From Henriciella aquimarina (GTDB lineage: Bacteria; Pseudomonadota; Alphaproteobacteria; Caulobacterales; Hyphomonadaceae), in contig NZ_NCST01000098.1 of assembly GCF_002088975.1 (NCBI RefSeq), positions 1 to 51,499 on the forward strand: DNA of 51,499 bases, in the 5' to 3' direction. The notes under the pieces are model-generated. The model did not search any database. It worked only from the letters and a program-made list of their open reading frames with translations, and was not told the origin of the DNA. Below are positions 35,586 through 45,813 of the stretch, piece after piece. The position numbers were made by a program, and so were the translations under genes. Position 1 is the first letter of the stretch. Every line of letters begins with the position of its first letter.

Positions 35586-35610
35586 TATGTAGTGCAAATT
35601 GCATTACATA
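35586..35610 (-). promoter_or_regulatory. TacA operator candidate (near-perfect inverted repeat)
   Basis: The arms TATGTAGTGCAA and TTGCATTACATA match at 11 of 12 positions around a one-base centre, just upstream of the antitoxin start. An autoregulatory ribbon-helix-helix site is expected here. It overlaps the last codons of the integrase gene (stop at 35604), so binding could also touch read-through from it. Confidence 0.6.
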
Positions 35611-36878
35611 TCAAGATCCGCAGACAGGTCTGGACCGGATGCATAAACGCCCATGCTTTCCGGAATGATGACCGGTTTGCGCGTCTCGCCTGCGGCCCAG
35701 GAATCGATCATGTCCGCCCATTCCTGCAGCATGTGACGGCGCTGATCGGCATATTCAGCCTTGTTATAGACCCCGCGCGAGGAACGGCGGTCCTCATGGG
35801 CGAGGCTCTTTTCGATCCAGTCCCGATTGAAGCCGAGTTCGTTGAGAAGTGTCGATCCGGTCCGGCGCAGATCATGCACCGTGAAAGGCTCCAAGGGCAG
35901 CCCCATTTCCTCGGCCAGCTTGTGCGCGCTGTCCGTGATCCGGTTGAAGGTTGCATTCGAGATCGGCCGGAACGTGTCGTAGCGCGACGGGAAGACATAT
36001 TTCGATCCACCGGCGCATGTTTTCAGGGCGACAAGGATGTCGAGTGTCTGGCGTGAGAGATACACATTATGGTCGAGCCCTGTCTTCATGCGCTTCTTGG
36101 GGATCGTCCAGACCGCGTCCTGGAAGCTGATCTCGTCCCAGACCGCATGCGCGACCTCGGTCTTGCGTTTCATGGTCAGCAGGATGAACTTCACGCCGAG
36201 CTTCAGGGTCGGATTGGCCGTAATCTCGTCCAGCAGACGGTAGAGGATGCGGATTTCAAGCGGCGAGAGCGAGCGGTCACGTGGACGCACGCGGGCAATG
36301 GAGCGGGGATCGACCTCTTCGGCAGGGTTCTCGACCCTGATGCCGTGCAAATTGGCAAAGGCGTAGATTAGCTTGATGAATTCGCGCACATGCAGTGCAG
36401 TCGAGGGCGCCCCGCGCTTCTTGATCTTCTCGCACAGCGCCCGGATGTCTTCGGGTGTCACTTCACGCAGCGTGTAATTGCCAAGCGCTGGAATCAGGTC
36501 CCGGTCGACAATGTGCCGGCGCATGTCCCGTGTTGAGTCCGACATCTCGCTTCCATCGAGCCAGCGCCGGGCGAGCTCTCCGAAGGTTCCTTCGGCCCTC
36601 ACCTTCGCCTTGGCCCGTTTCTTCGCCTTGGCGGGCGATATGCCCTCCTCGACCATCTTCTTGGCATCGATGAGCTTCTCCCGGGCCGCGGCCAGCGTGA
36701 TGCCATATTTGCCATAGCGCCCGATGGTCAGAGTCTCGCGGCGCCCATTCACACGGTAATCGTAACGAAACGTCCTGGTACCGGTCGGAGCGACGGACAC
36801 GTATAGCCCGTCCCGATCAGCAACCTTGTAAGGTTTCTCCTTTGGTTTCAGAGACTTGATCGCAATGTCGGTCAGCAT
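35604..36878 (-). CDS. P4-type tyrosine integrase
   Basis: This 424-residue integrase has an N-terminal DUF4102 arm-binding domain (LTDIAIKSLKPKEKPYKVADRDGLYVSV), a core-binding domain (about 95-190) and a catalytic domain. The catalytic set is visible: Arg in MKRKTEVAHAVW, HDLRRTGSTLL (about residue 333), LAHEDRRSSRGVYNKAEY with the second His and the nucleophilic Tyr, and QRRHMLQEWAD. The start at 36878 follows AAGGAG by seven bases. It is transcribed away from guaA, whose 3' end 300 bp away is the probable attachment site. The product should integrate and excise the island. Confidence 0.9.
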   Translation of the reverse strand: MLTDIAIKSLKPKEKPYKVADRDGLYVSVAPTGTRTFRYDYRVNGRRETLTIGRYGKYGITLAAAREKLIDAKKMVEEGISPAKAKKRAKAKVRAEGTFGELARRWLDGSEMSDSTRDMRRHIVDRDLIPALGNYTLREVTPEDIRALCEKIKKRGAPSTALHVREFIKLIYAFANLHGIRVENPAEEVDPRSIARVRPRDRSLSPLEIRILYRLLDEITANPTLKLGVKFILLTMKRKTEVAHAVWDEISFQDAVWTIPKKRMKTGLDHNVYLSRQTLDILVALKTCAGGSKYVFPSRYDTFRPISNATFNRITDSAHKLAEEMGLPLEPFTVHDLRRTGSTLLNELGFNRDWIEKSLAHEDRRSSRGVYNKAEYADQRRHMLQEWADMIDSWAAGETRKPVIIPESMGVYASGPDLSADLDM

Positions 36879-36899
36879 CCGTGCTCCTTCCCATCCAAT

Positions 36900-37057
36900 T
36901 TTACCGTCAGGCCGAAATGGCCAATTACCAACAACAAAACCCAATAACAACAACAGCTTATGCCGAACAAATACCGTCATGCCGCCCAAAAGGCCTGACG
37001 GTATTTTGAATTTAGGGGGTGCGAGCGAATTTGTATACCGTCGAGCGATACCGTCAG
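36900..37057. repeat. Cluster of five (A/T)TACCGTC repeats between integrase and guaA
   Basis: The octamer recurs at 36901-36908 (TTACCGTC), 36971-36978, 37035-37042 and 37048-37055 on the plus strand and inverted at 36997-37004. The copies at 36971 and 36997 form a near-perfect hairpin, ATACCGTCATGCC with GGCCTGACGGTAT (36971-37004, 12 of 13 pairs), followed by TTTT. Repeats of this kind beside an integrase gene are usually arm-type binding sites for the integrase or excisionase; the hairpin could also act as a terminator or operator. Confidence 0.7.
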
Positions 37058-37164
37058 AATGATCTGTTGGCCCGCGATAAACGGCGATAGATAGCGAAAG
37101 ATATTCGTATCAAGCTATTGTTTTTTATAATTTTATTGATTGGACTCGATAGTCCGCGAGAGAC

Positions 37165-37190
37165 TCGGAATCATTCCCACTCAATCGTGC
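37165..37190. other. Putative attachment site (guaA 3' end)
   Basis: The last codons and stop of guaA (coding strand ...GAGTGGGAATGA) form a conserved stretch that P4-type and ICE integrases use as attB, with the gene restored on insertion. Here the guaA reading frame is intact and the integrase faces it across an A/T-rich 290-bp gap. I found no second copy of this stretch elsewhere in the window, so the partner site was not identified. Confidence 0.55.
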
Positions 37191-38754
37191 CGGGCGGCTT
37201 GGAGGTGACGTCATAGACCACCCGGTTCACGCCCTTCACCTCATTGATGATGCGGGTCGCGACCCGGCCGAGGAAGGCATGATCGAAGGGATAATAGTCC
37301 GCCGTCATACCATCGGTGGACGTTACCGCCCGCAGCGCCAGAACCGCTTCATATGTGCGCTCGTCGCCCATGACGCCGACCGTGTTCACCGGCAGCAGCA
37401 CGGAGAAAGCCTGCCAGATCTCGTCATAGAGCCCGGCATTCTTGATCTCTTCGATATAGATCGCGTCCGCCTTGCGCAGCGTGTCGGCCTTCTCGCGCGT
37501 GATCTCGCCCGGAATGCGGATGGCAAGCCCCGGCCCCGGGAAAGGGTGGCGCCCGATAAAGCTCTGCGGCAGGCCGAGCTCACGGCCCAGCGCGCGGACC
37601 TCGTCCTTGAAGAGCTCGCGCAGCGGCTCGACGAGCTTCATGTTCATCCGCTCCGGCAGGCCGCCGACATTGTGGTGCGACTTGATCGTCACCGACGGCC
37701 CGCCCATGGCCGAGACGCTCTCGATCACATCCGGATAAAGCGTGCCCTGGGCCAGGAAATCGGCCCCGCCCAGCTTGTTCGCCTCTTCCTCGAACACGTC
37801 GATGAAGAGCTTGCCGATGGTCTTGCGCTTCTTCTCCGGGTCGGAGACGCCTTCGAGCGCGCCGAGGAAGGTCTCGCTCGCATCCACATGCACCAGCGGG
37901 ATGTTGTAATGGTCGCGGAAGAGGCTGACGACTTCCTCGCTCTCGTTCAGCCGCATCAGGCCGTGGTCGACATAAACGCAGGTCAGCTGCTCGCCGATCG
38001 CCTCATGGATGAGGACGGCGGCGACAGAGCTGTCGACCCCTCCGGACAACCCGCAGATCACCTTGCCGTCGCCGACCTGCTTGCGGATCTTCTCGATCTC
38101 TTCCTCGCGATAGGCCGCCATGGTCCAGTCGCCCGAGAGGCCGGCGATCTTGTGGGTGAAATTGCGCAGCATCTGGCGGCCATGCACGGTATGGACGACT
38201 TCCGGATGGAATTGCGTGGCATAGAAGCGCCGCTCCAGGTCCGCGATGATGGCGAGCGGCGCGCCCGGTGACTTGGCGATGACGCCAAAGCCCGGGGCCA
38301 GCTCGGCGACATGGTCGCCATGGCTCATCCAGACCTGTTCCTTGTGATCCTCGCCCTGGAAGAGGCCTTCCAGCAATTCGCTTTCGGTGACCTGTTCGAT
38401 GAAGGCGCGGCCAAACTCCCGGCTCGTGCCGCTTTCGACCTTGCCGCCCAGCTGCTCCATCATCACCTGCTGGCCGTAACAAATGCCGAGCACCGGCACG
38501 CCGCGCGTGAACACCGCATCGTCGGCGCGCGGGCTGTCGTCCCAGGTCACGCTCGCCGGCCCGCCGGAGAGAATGATCGCTTTCGGGTCGAAATCCTCGA
38601 TGAAGGCCGCATCGACCTTGTTGAAAGGATGGATCTCGCAATAAACGCCGCTCTCGCGCAGGCGCCGCGCAATCAGCTGCGTCACCTGGCTGCCGAAATC
38701 GACGATCAGGACATGCTCGTGCTTGTCTGCAATGGAATCGGGTGTGCTGGCCAT
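37171..38754 (-). CDS. guaA: GMP synthase (glutamine-hydrolysing)
   Basis: This 527-residue enzyme is full length: a class I glutamine amidotransferase domain with nucleophile C92 (LGICYGQQ), an ATP pyrophosphatase domain with the P-loop [16 protein letters not shown], and the dimerisation domain with [12 protein letters not shown] ending TIEWE. It converts XMP to GMP. The stop lies directly at the junction with lower-G+C DNA carrying the integrase. guaB, the preceding pathway step, is 5.5 kb away on the same strand. The start is divergent from the TPR/hydroxylase gene. Confidence 0.97.
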   Translation of the reverse strand: MASTPDSIADKHEHVLIVDFGSQVTQLIARRLRESGVYCEIHPFNKVDAAFIEDFDPKAIILSGGPASVTWDDSPRADDAVFTRGVPVLGICYGQQVMMEQLGGKVESGTSREFGRAFIEQVTESELLEGLFQGEDHKEQVWMSHGDHVAELAPGFGVIAKSPGAPLAIIADLERRFYATQFHPEVVHTVHGRQMLRNFTHKIAGLSGDWTMAAYREEEIEKIRKQVGDGKVICGLSGGVDSSVAAVLIHEAIGEQLTCVYVDHGLMRLNESEEVVSLFRDHYNIPLVHVDASETFLGALEGVSDPEKKRKTIGKLFIDVFEEEANKLGGADFLAQGTLYPDVIESVSAMGGPSVTIKSHHNVGGLPERMNMKLVEPLRELFKDEVRALGRELGLPQSFIGRHPFPGPGLAIRIPGEITREKADTLRKADAIYIEEIKNAGLYDEIWQAFSVLLPVNTVGVMGDERTYEAVLALRAVTSTDGMTADYYPFDHAFLGRVATRIINEVKGVNRVVYDVTSKPPGTIEWE

Positions 38755-38818
38755 GACGCCTCCTAACCGCTAATCCCGAAGGCTGGAAGAGTTGAATGCG
38801 ACAAGGACGGATATCGGC

Positions 38819-40006
38819 ATGGAAGAGAGACTGACCGAGGCAAGATCGCAGGCAGCTGCCGGCATGCAGGCCCTTCAGACGCGCAATGGACCGGCCGCGC
38901 AGACCGCCCTTACCCGCGCGATCGAACTCGGCTGGCCGGGCCCGGATGTCTGGGTCGCGCTCTCCTTCGCGAAATCCCTGCTCGGCGACATGGACGGGCG
39001 CATCGCCGCGCTCGAAAAGGCGCTCGATGTCGACCCGACCAGCGTGCGCGCGCGGCTGCACCATGGCCAAGCGCTCTCGGGCGCCGGGCGCAAGGAGGAA
39101 GCGGCCGCCGCCTTCCGCATGGGGCTGAGCAGTCTGTCGACGGTGGAGACCTGGACCACCGAGATGGACCAGCTCGTCAGCGCCGCCCGCGCCTTTCTCG
39201 GGCTGGAAGCCGAAGCCGGGACCGCGCCAGCCCACCACCCGGTCGATGATTTCGCCCGCGATTACAATGTCGGCGCCGATCCGGATGACGACCTCTTCCG
39301 CCAGTCGCTCGACATGCTGGCCGGGCGCATCCGGCCCTATGTCTCCAAGCCGACCCGCTACCTCTATCCCGGCCTGCCCAACCGGCAATTCTATCCCCTG
39401 CATCATTTCGCCTGGACCGAAGCGCTCGCCGCGAAGACGCCGGAAATCCACGCCGAGCTGGAAAACTTGCTCGCCCGCCAGCGAAGCGAAGCCACCCGCT
39501 TTTCCCCCTATGTCGAGAAGGCCGGCCGCGAGGGTACGAATGTCTCCCACCCGCTGCTCGACAATCCGGACTGGAGCGCCTTCTACCTCATCAAGCAGGG
39601 CGAGCGTCAGGAAGAGAATATCGCGCTCTGCCCCAAGACCATGGCGGCCATCGACGCCCTAGGGGATGAGGCCTGCCCCGCCCCGGCCCAGTCGGTGCTG
39701 TTCTCGCTGCTGAAGCCCGGCGCCAGCATTCCGCCGCATCATGGCCAGTTCAATACCCGGCTCATCTGCCACCTGCCCGTCATCCTGCCGGGCCAGTGCG
39801 GCTTCCGGGTGGGCAATGAAACGCGCGAATGGAAAGACGGCGAGGTCTTCATCTTCGACGACACGATCGAGCACGAAGCCTGGAACCGCAGCGAACAGCC
39901 GCGCTATGTCCTGATCTTCGAGATCTGGCGCCCGGAGCTTTCCGACCGCCAGCGCCAGCTCATCTCCAGCCTGTTCGCCCTGGGGGGCGCGGCGGAGCCC
40001 CGCTAG
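38819..40006 (+). CDS. TPR-containing aspartyl/asparaginyl beta-hydroxylase domain protein
   Basis: This protein of 395 residues has an N-terminal TPR-like helical part (AAQTALTRAIELGWPGPDVWVAL ... IAALEKALDVDPTSVRARLHHGQAL) and a C-terminal Asp/Asn hydroxylase domain. The 2-oxoglutarate/Fe(II) motif is visible as PPHHGQFNTRLICHLPV, then DGEVFIFDDTIEHEAWN and RYVLIFEIW, giving two His ligands and the 2-OG-binding Arg region. Related proteins hydroxylate protein or peptide side chains; the substrate is unknown. A TTG at 38792 is an alternative start. It shares a 64-bp divergent promoter gap with guaA. Confidence 0.84.
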   Translation: MEERLTEARSQAAAGMQALQTRNGPAAQTALTRAIELGWPGPDVWVALSFAKSLLGDMDGRIAALEKALDVDPTSVRARLHHGQALSGAGRKEEAAAAFRMGLSSLSTVETWTTEMDQLVSAARAFLGLEAEAGTAPAHHPVDDFARDYNVGADPDDDLFRQSLDMLAGRIRPYVSKPTRYLYPGLPNRQFYPLHHFAWTEALAAKTPEIHAELENLLARQRSEATRFSPYVEKAGREGTNVSHPLLDNPDWSAFYLIKQGERQEENIALCPKTMAAIDALGDEACPAPAQSVLFSLLKPGASIPPHHGQFNTRLICHLPVILPGQCGFRVGNETREWKDGEVFIFDDTIEHEAWNRSEQPRYVLIFEIWRPELSDRQRQLISSLFALGGAAEPR

Positions 40007-40314
40007 GCGGTCCCGCCGTCCAGGTCCTCCGGCCAGCCATAATGGCGGATCGGCAGGTGAAAGCCGATGGCCGGATCGGCCGCCGTCTTCATCTCGGCAA
40101 AGCGGCGCAGGAGGCCCTTGCGCACATGCGCCTCGATCTCGGCACGCGGAATGATGAGCGGCGGGTGCGCCCAGCGAAACAGGACGTGCGGGCGGATCAG
40201 CAGCCTGTCCTCGTCGAAACGCATCCACAGCGTGTTGCGGTAATGCACGCGCGGAAAGCGGCCCCGTCCCAGCGTGACGGTGCGCATCTTGCGCCCGCCA
40301 AAACCTTTCGCCAC
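40003..40314 (-). CDS. Small hypothetical protein, likely membrane-anchored
   Basis: The soluble part (103 residues, VAKGFGGRKMRTVTLGRGRF ... RHYGWPEDLD) starts at a GTG at 40314. The same frame continues upstream to about 40450 and encodes a clear hydrophobic segment (ILIALAFPVFFGALWIGIVG) but has no ATG, GTG or TTG there. An ATA overlaps the upstream gene's TAG stop (ATAG), so a rare start is possible. The gene follows the 170-residue membrane protein gene and overlaps the end of the hydroxylase gene by four bases. Confidence 0.6.
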   Translation of the reverse strand: MAKGFGGRKMRTVTLGRGRFPRVHYRNTLWMRFDEDRLLIRPHVLFRWAHPPLIIPRAEIEAHVRKGLLRRFAEMKTAADPAIGFHLPIRHYGWPEDLDGGTA

Positions 40315-40439
40315 CTCGCCGGCATAGGACCGTGCCAGCGTCCGCCAGCCGCCGGCCCAGGCGAGAAAGCCGACAATACCGATCCATAGCGCCCCGAAGA
40401 AAACCGGGAAGGCAAGCGCAATGAGGATCGCCGGCCAGA

Positions 40440-40952
40440 CTATGACGACACCCCCTGCCCGGCCCGGGCACGCTCACGAAAGGCATTCATCAGCTCGACC
40501 AGGTCACGCGCCTTGATGCGGTAATCCTCGGTCAGCCGGATGGAGCCGCGAAACAGCAGGCCGGAGAGATGCGACAGCGTCTGCTGGTCTTCCTTCTCCA
40601 GTTCGAAGATGACCTGCTGCGTCGTCGGCAGCCCGCTGGAGCCAGCCTTGTGAAGCCGGAACTCCGACACATCGCTCCAGGCAATCTTGCCGAGCGGGCG
40701 CAACTCGCTTGAGGAGAACCCGTCCGCGTCCAGCGTCAGCCAGGCGCGCTTAAGCAGGAAAGCCGCCGCACCGATCAGCGTCACGATGGCAAACAGCACG
40801 GTCAGCCAGACATTCACCGTGACGCTCATCGCGTCGTCATTGCCGCGCATGAGCCAGAGCATGATGACGAAGACCGCCCCGACAATCGCCAGCACGAGAT
40901 ACTGCCGGTTGCTCGCCTCGAAATGCTTGTGCTCCGGCACGTCCTGCGTCAT
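40440..40952 (-). CDS. Hypothetical membrane protein with PH-like domain
   Basis: This 170-residue protein has two predicted transmembrane helices (about 18-35, YLVLAIVGAVFVIMLWLM, and 48-68, VWLTVLFAIVTLIGAAAFLL), then a soluble domain (AWLTLDADGFSSSELRPLGKIAWSDVSEFRLHK) of the bacterial PH-like or STM3941 type. Its role is not known. It is probably co-transcribed with the small gene downstream. Confidence 0.75.
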   Translation of the reverse strand: MTQDVPEHKHFEASNRQYLVLAIVGAVFVIMLWLMRGNDDAMSVTVNVWLTVLFAIVTLIGAAAFLLKRAWLTLDADGFSSSELRPLGKIAWSDVSEFRLHKAGSSGLPTTQQVIFELEKEDQQTLSHLSGLLFRGSIRLTEDYRIKARDLVELMNAFRERARAGQGVSS

Positions 40953-40988
40953 CGCCTCGGCCCTTTCCTCAAACCCAGTCTAGGCTTG

Positions 40989-42296
40989 TCAGCTGAGTCG
41001 CTCCAGAACCGCGAAGAAGAATCCATCCGTGCCCGCCCGGCGCGGGGTCAGCCGCACCGAAGTCCCGGCCCCGCAGCCCGCCTTGACCGTGGCCGCCCCC
41101 TCATCGGTGAGCAGGCCGCTGGCAATCGCCTGGTCGGCCGCATTCAGTTCCTTGAACTCAGCGTGTCCGGAAAGGAAGCCCGCCACCCGGTCCTCATCCT
41201 CCTCCATCAGGAAGGAGCAGGTCGCATAGACCAGCCGCCCACCCGGCTTCACGAAGTCGCTCGCCGCCTCGAGGATCTCCGTCTGCTCCTCGATGCGCTT
41301 GGCGAGCTGTTTCTCCTTCAGCCGCCACTTCGCATCCGGACGCCGGCGCCAGGTGCCTGTGCCGGTACACGGCGCATCGACGAAGACCACATCCATCTGG
41401 CCCCTCAGTGCCTCCAGTGCGTCCGGCTCCTTCGGATGGACCAGCTGCACATTGTGCGCGCCGGAGCGTTTCAGCCGCGGGATCAGCGCCGAGAGCCGGC
41501 GCCCGTCAATATCATAGGCATGGACCTGGCCCTTGCCTTCCATCATCGCCGCGATGGCGAGCGTCTTGCCGCCACCGCCCGCGCAATAGTCGAGCACCTG
41601 CTCGCCGCCTTTCGCATTGGCCGCCGCCGCCGCGATCTGCGAGCCGGCATCCTGCACCTCGACCCAGCCCTTGGAATAGGCCGGGATGCTTTCGAGCGAG
41701 GCTTCGCGCTCGGACGGGTCGCGGGCCGGGATGTGGTAGGCATTCTTGAGCAGTGGCGAGGTCTCCGCCTTGGCCGACCGCATCGGCCCGCCCGCCTTTT
41801 CGGCGTCCACTTTCAGCGTGTTCACCCGGATATCGACATCCGCGCGCACCGCCATCGCCTGGCCCTCGACCACCTTCTCCTCACCGAAAACGCGGTTCAT
41901 CATCGGCTCCATCCACTCCGGATAGTCGCCCGCCACATGAGGCTCGGCGGTGACATCCGGCGCCATGACCAGCCGCTCGCGCTCATCCAGCGTCAGGGCA
42001 GAGGGCGCATGTTCCTCATCCATGGCGCTGTCGATGCGCATGATGTCCCATTTCCAGGCATGCGCCAGCGCGCCGAGGATCAGCGCACGCGGCGCGTCCG
42101 AGCCCATGGCATGCCCGATCGAATTCTTCTTGCGCAGCGCATCGAGCACCAGACCGGACACCCAGGCCCGGTCCTTCGAGCCGGCATAACGCGCCCGCTT
42201 GCCCCAGTCGCGCGCGGCCGACTTCACCGGCTGGTGACGGGTGAGCACATCCGTCAGCACATCGATTGCTGCTGCTATCCGTCCGCCGTCGCGCAT
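40989..42296 (-). CDS. RsmB-like rRNA (cytosine-C5) methyltransferase
   Basis: This 435-residue methyltransferase has an N-terminal NusB-like RNA-binding part and a SAM domain with VLDYCAGGGGKTLAIAAMM. The two RsmB-family cysteines are C310 (VDAPCTGTGTWRRRPDAKW) and C360 (VYATCSFLMEEDE). It methylates C5 of a cytosine in rRNA. The frame is open upstream to 42911 through an Arg/Gly-rich stretch antisense to the GNAT gene, which I reject; the ATG at 42296 follows GGAAGATC. The gene lies between guaA and guaB. Confidence 0.88.
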   Translation of the reverse strand: MRDGGRIAAAIDVLTDVLTRHQPVKSAARDWGKRARYAGSKDRAWVSGLVLDALRKKNSIGHAMGSDAPRALILGALAHAWKWDIMRIDSAMDEEHAPSALTLDERERLVMAPDVTAEPHVAGDYPEWMEPMMNRVFGEEKVVEGQAMAVRADVDIRVNTLKVDAEKAGGPMRSAKAETSPLLKNAYHIPARDPSEREASLESIPAYSKGWVEVQDAGSQIAAAAANAKGGEQVLDYCAGGGGKTLAIAAMMEGKGQVHAYDIDGRRLSALIPRLKRSGAHNVQLVHPKEPDALEALRGQMDVVFVDAPCTGTGTWRRRPDAKWRLKEKQLAKRIEEQTEILEAASDFVKPGGRLVYATCSFLMEEDEDRVAGFLSGHAEFKELNAADQAIASGLLTDEGAATVKAGCGAGTSVRLTPRRAGTDGFFFAVLERLS

Positions 42297-42371
42297 GATC
42301 TTCCGAGCCCTCTCTTGCGAAGGCGCCCGTGTTAGCGTCCTATCGGGGCGGAGGAAACAGCGGGGCGGCAC

Positions 42372-42980
42372 ATGCTCGACATTCACCTGCCGGAGACGAT
42401 CCGCCCGGCTACGCGTGCCGACTGGCGCCAGCTCGGCGACATCACCGCCGAAGCCTTCGCGCAAGACCCGTTCAATCTCTGGATTTTCGGACGGGCCCGT
42501 GCGCTGAAGCCGCTCTTCCGCACCATGGCGCGCGACATCTATCTCAAGACCGGCTTCTGCCACCTCGCCGAGGATTCCGCCGCCACCATGTGGGCGATGC
42601 ATGACGCGAAGCAGGACTTTCCGCCGCTCTCTCTGGCCCGTCTCATCGCCACACAGATGGTGCTCGCCCGGCGCGGCGCAATGAAGCGCGCGCTCGCCGC
42701 CGCCGACACCATGCAAGCCCACCACCCGAAAGATCCGCACGTCTATCTCTTCACCGTCGGCACGCGGGCCGCCGCACGCGGCAAGGGGCTCGGCAAAGCC
42801 ATGCTGGCACCCGTCCTCACCGCCGCCGACCGCAAGGGCCTGCCTGCCTATCTCGAAAACACCAATCCGGCGAATGACGGCTTCTATCGCTCGCTCGGTT
42901 TCGAGCGCCATGGCGACTTCCGCGTTGACGAGACCGCGCCGCTGGTTACGACCATGTGGCGGGAGCCACAGCCGGGATAA
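42372..42980 (+). CDS. GNAT-family N-acetyltransferase
   Basis: This 202-residue GNAT protein has IRPATRADWRQLGDITAEAF at the start, a central YLFTVGTRAAARGKGLGKAML acetyl-CoA loop (R/Q-x-x-G-x-G/A type) and the C-terminal PAYLENTNPANDGFYRSLGFE typical of GCN5-like acetyltransferases. The substrate cannot be assigned. It is divergent from the RsmB-like gene and its end is close to the start of a membrane-protein gene on the same strand. Confidence 0.84.
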   Translation: MLDIHLPETIRPATRADWRQLGDITAEAFAQDPFNLWIFGRARALKPLFRTMARDIYLKTGFCHLAEDSAATMWAMHDAKQDFPPLSLARLIATQMVLARRGAMKRALAAADTMQAHHPKDPHVYLFTVGTRAAARGKGLGKAMLAPVLTAADRKGLPAYLENTNPANDGFYRSLGFERHGDFRVDETAPLVTTMWREPQPG

Positions 42981-42988
42981 GCCATCTC

Positions 42989-43579
42989 ATGACCAAGGAG
43001 CTTTTCAGCGCCATCGCCATGGCGCTCACCTTCGTGGCGTTCTACCCCTATATCCGCGCCATCCTGAACGGCCGCACCCGCCCGCACGTCTTTTCCTGGT
43101 TCATCTGGGGCGCCGGGACGACCGTAGTCGCCATCGCGCAGCTGGCCGACGGGGCCGGCGTCGGCGCCTGGCCGATTGCGGTGTCGGGACTGATCACCTG
43201 CGGGGTCGCCGCGCTTGCCCTGGCCAAGACCGCCGACACTTCCATCGTCCGCATGGACTGGGTCTTTTTGGCGCTGGCCCTCTCAGCCCTGCCGCTCTGG
43301 GCGCTGACCTCCGACCCGCTGGCCGCGGTCATCATCCTCACCACGGTCGACCTGCTCGGCTTCGGCCCCTCCATGCGCAAGGCGTGGTTGCGCCCGCATG
43401 AGGAGAATGCGCTGTTCTTCACCCTCGGCGCGGTGCGCAATGGCTTCGTCGTACTCGCGCTCGAACGCTATTCCTGGACAACCGCCCTCTTCCCGGCGGC
43501 CGTAGGGCTCGCCTGTCTGGTCTTCGTGGCGCTGATCCTCGGACGGCGGCAAGGGCTGGTTCAGCAAAGCCCCGGCTAG
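42989..43579 (+). CDS. Multi-pass hypothetical membrane protein
   Basis: This 196-residue protein has six or seven hydrophobic helices (for example LFSAIAMALTFVAFYPYIRAI and WFIWGAGTTVVAIAQLA) with a VDLLGFGPSMRKAW loop and an ENALFFTLGAVRNGFVVLALE segment. It resembles uncharacterised inner-membrane proteins of alphaproteobacteria; no function is known. The ATG at 42989 follows the GNAT stop by eight bases, so the two are probably co-transcribed. Confidence 0.74.
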   Translation: MTKELFSAIAMALTFVAFYPYIRAILNGRTRPHVFSWFIWGAGTTVVAIAQLADGAGVGAWPIAVSGLITCGVAALALAKTADTSIVRMDWVFLALALSALPLWALTSDPLAAVIILTTVDLLGFGPSMRKAWLRPHEENALFFTLGAVRNGFVVLALERYSWTTALFPAAVGLACLVFVALILGRRQGLVQQSPG

Positions 43580-43585
43580 ACCATG

Positions 43586-44140
43586 TCAGGCTGTCGTCGG
43601 CCCGGCGAACATCGCTGCGAGCTCTCCGACCGGAATGGACTCCCTCTGCTGCCAGGGCCGTGCGCTCCAGGCTTTCCAGCCGGACACGCCGCCAATCACC
43701 GCCGGCAGGAGAACGAATTCCGCCGCCCCCGGCTCGCCGACCATCGCCAACGCAAAGCAGAGCCCGAAAAAGGCCGGCACAGCGAAGCAGGCAAAGGCCA
43801 GCCAGCTTGCTGCCGGGCTTGCTCCAGCATGTACCCGAAGCCCCGGCTGCACCCGGTTGATCGCCGCCAGCACCGCGCCGACCGCTGCATTGAAGCAGTC
43901 CTGGTCGGACGGATCGGCGAGCGTGTTGCAATTGATGACCAGCTTGTCGCCGCCGGCTTCCAGGATGAGCGCATAGTCTGAACGCTGCGGGCTCGACGTC
44001 CGGGCCCAGCGGACCACCTCGACAGCGTCGTGACGCATCGAATGGCTCGTCCGGCCCCTGGTGATCTGCGTCTGCGCCGTGTCGACCGAGACGTGCAGCG
44101 TGCCGGTCCCCCAGGCCCGCCTGAACGTGAAATCCGGCAT
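43586..44140 (-). CDS. Hypothetical protein with C-terminal membrane helices
   Basis: This 184-residue protein has a soluble beta-rich N-terminal part (MPDFTFRRAWGTGTLHVSVDTAQT) and two hydrophobic helices (about 110-130 and 138-155, SWLAFACFAVPAFFGLCFALAM and EFVLLPAVIGG), then a short soluble tail. No family was recognised. GGGAGGCGAAG precedes the ATG at 44140; a GTG at 44158 is an alternative. It follows guaB on the minus strand by 72 bp. Confidence 0.68.
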   Translation of the reverse strand: MPDFTFRRAWGTGTLHVSVDTAQTQITRGRTSHSMRHDAVEVVRWARTSSPQRSDYALILEAGGDKLVINCNTLADPSDQDCFNAAVGAVLAAINRVQPGLRVHAGASPAASWLAFACFAVPAFFGLCFALAMVGEPGAAEFVLLPAVIGGVSGWKAWSARPWQQRESIPVGELAAMFAGPTTA

Positions 44141-44212
44141 CTTCGCCTCCCTGTCCACCTGCCTTTAAAGGCGCAGGACCGGGAGAAGACGGGTCAGGCT
44201 CTCCGGGAAAAC

Positions 44213-45691
<1,479 letters not shown>

Positions 45692-45813
45692 TTAAGAGAG
45701 TCGTGGCGGTTTTGGAAGCCCCTTTTGTGGGGAAAACTGAGCCCTGCGACTTTACGTTACGTCTGGCAGGTGAGAGATAGTTTCAAAAACAACTAACAGG
45801 AGAGGGAAACGCC

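Noticed and set aside
38003..39550. 515-codon frame antisense to guaA and the hydroxylase gene
   Set aside because: Lies opposite well-supported genes and has the Arg/Gly-rich look of a shadow frame in G+C-rich DNA.
42297..42911. N-terminal extension of the RsmB-like protein
   Set aside because: Gly/Arg-rich and antisense to the GNAT gene; the family start at 42296 has a good ribosome-binding site.
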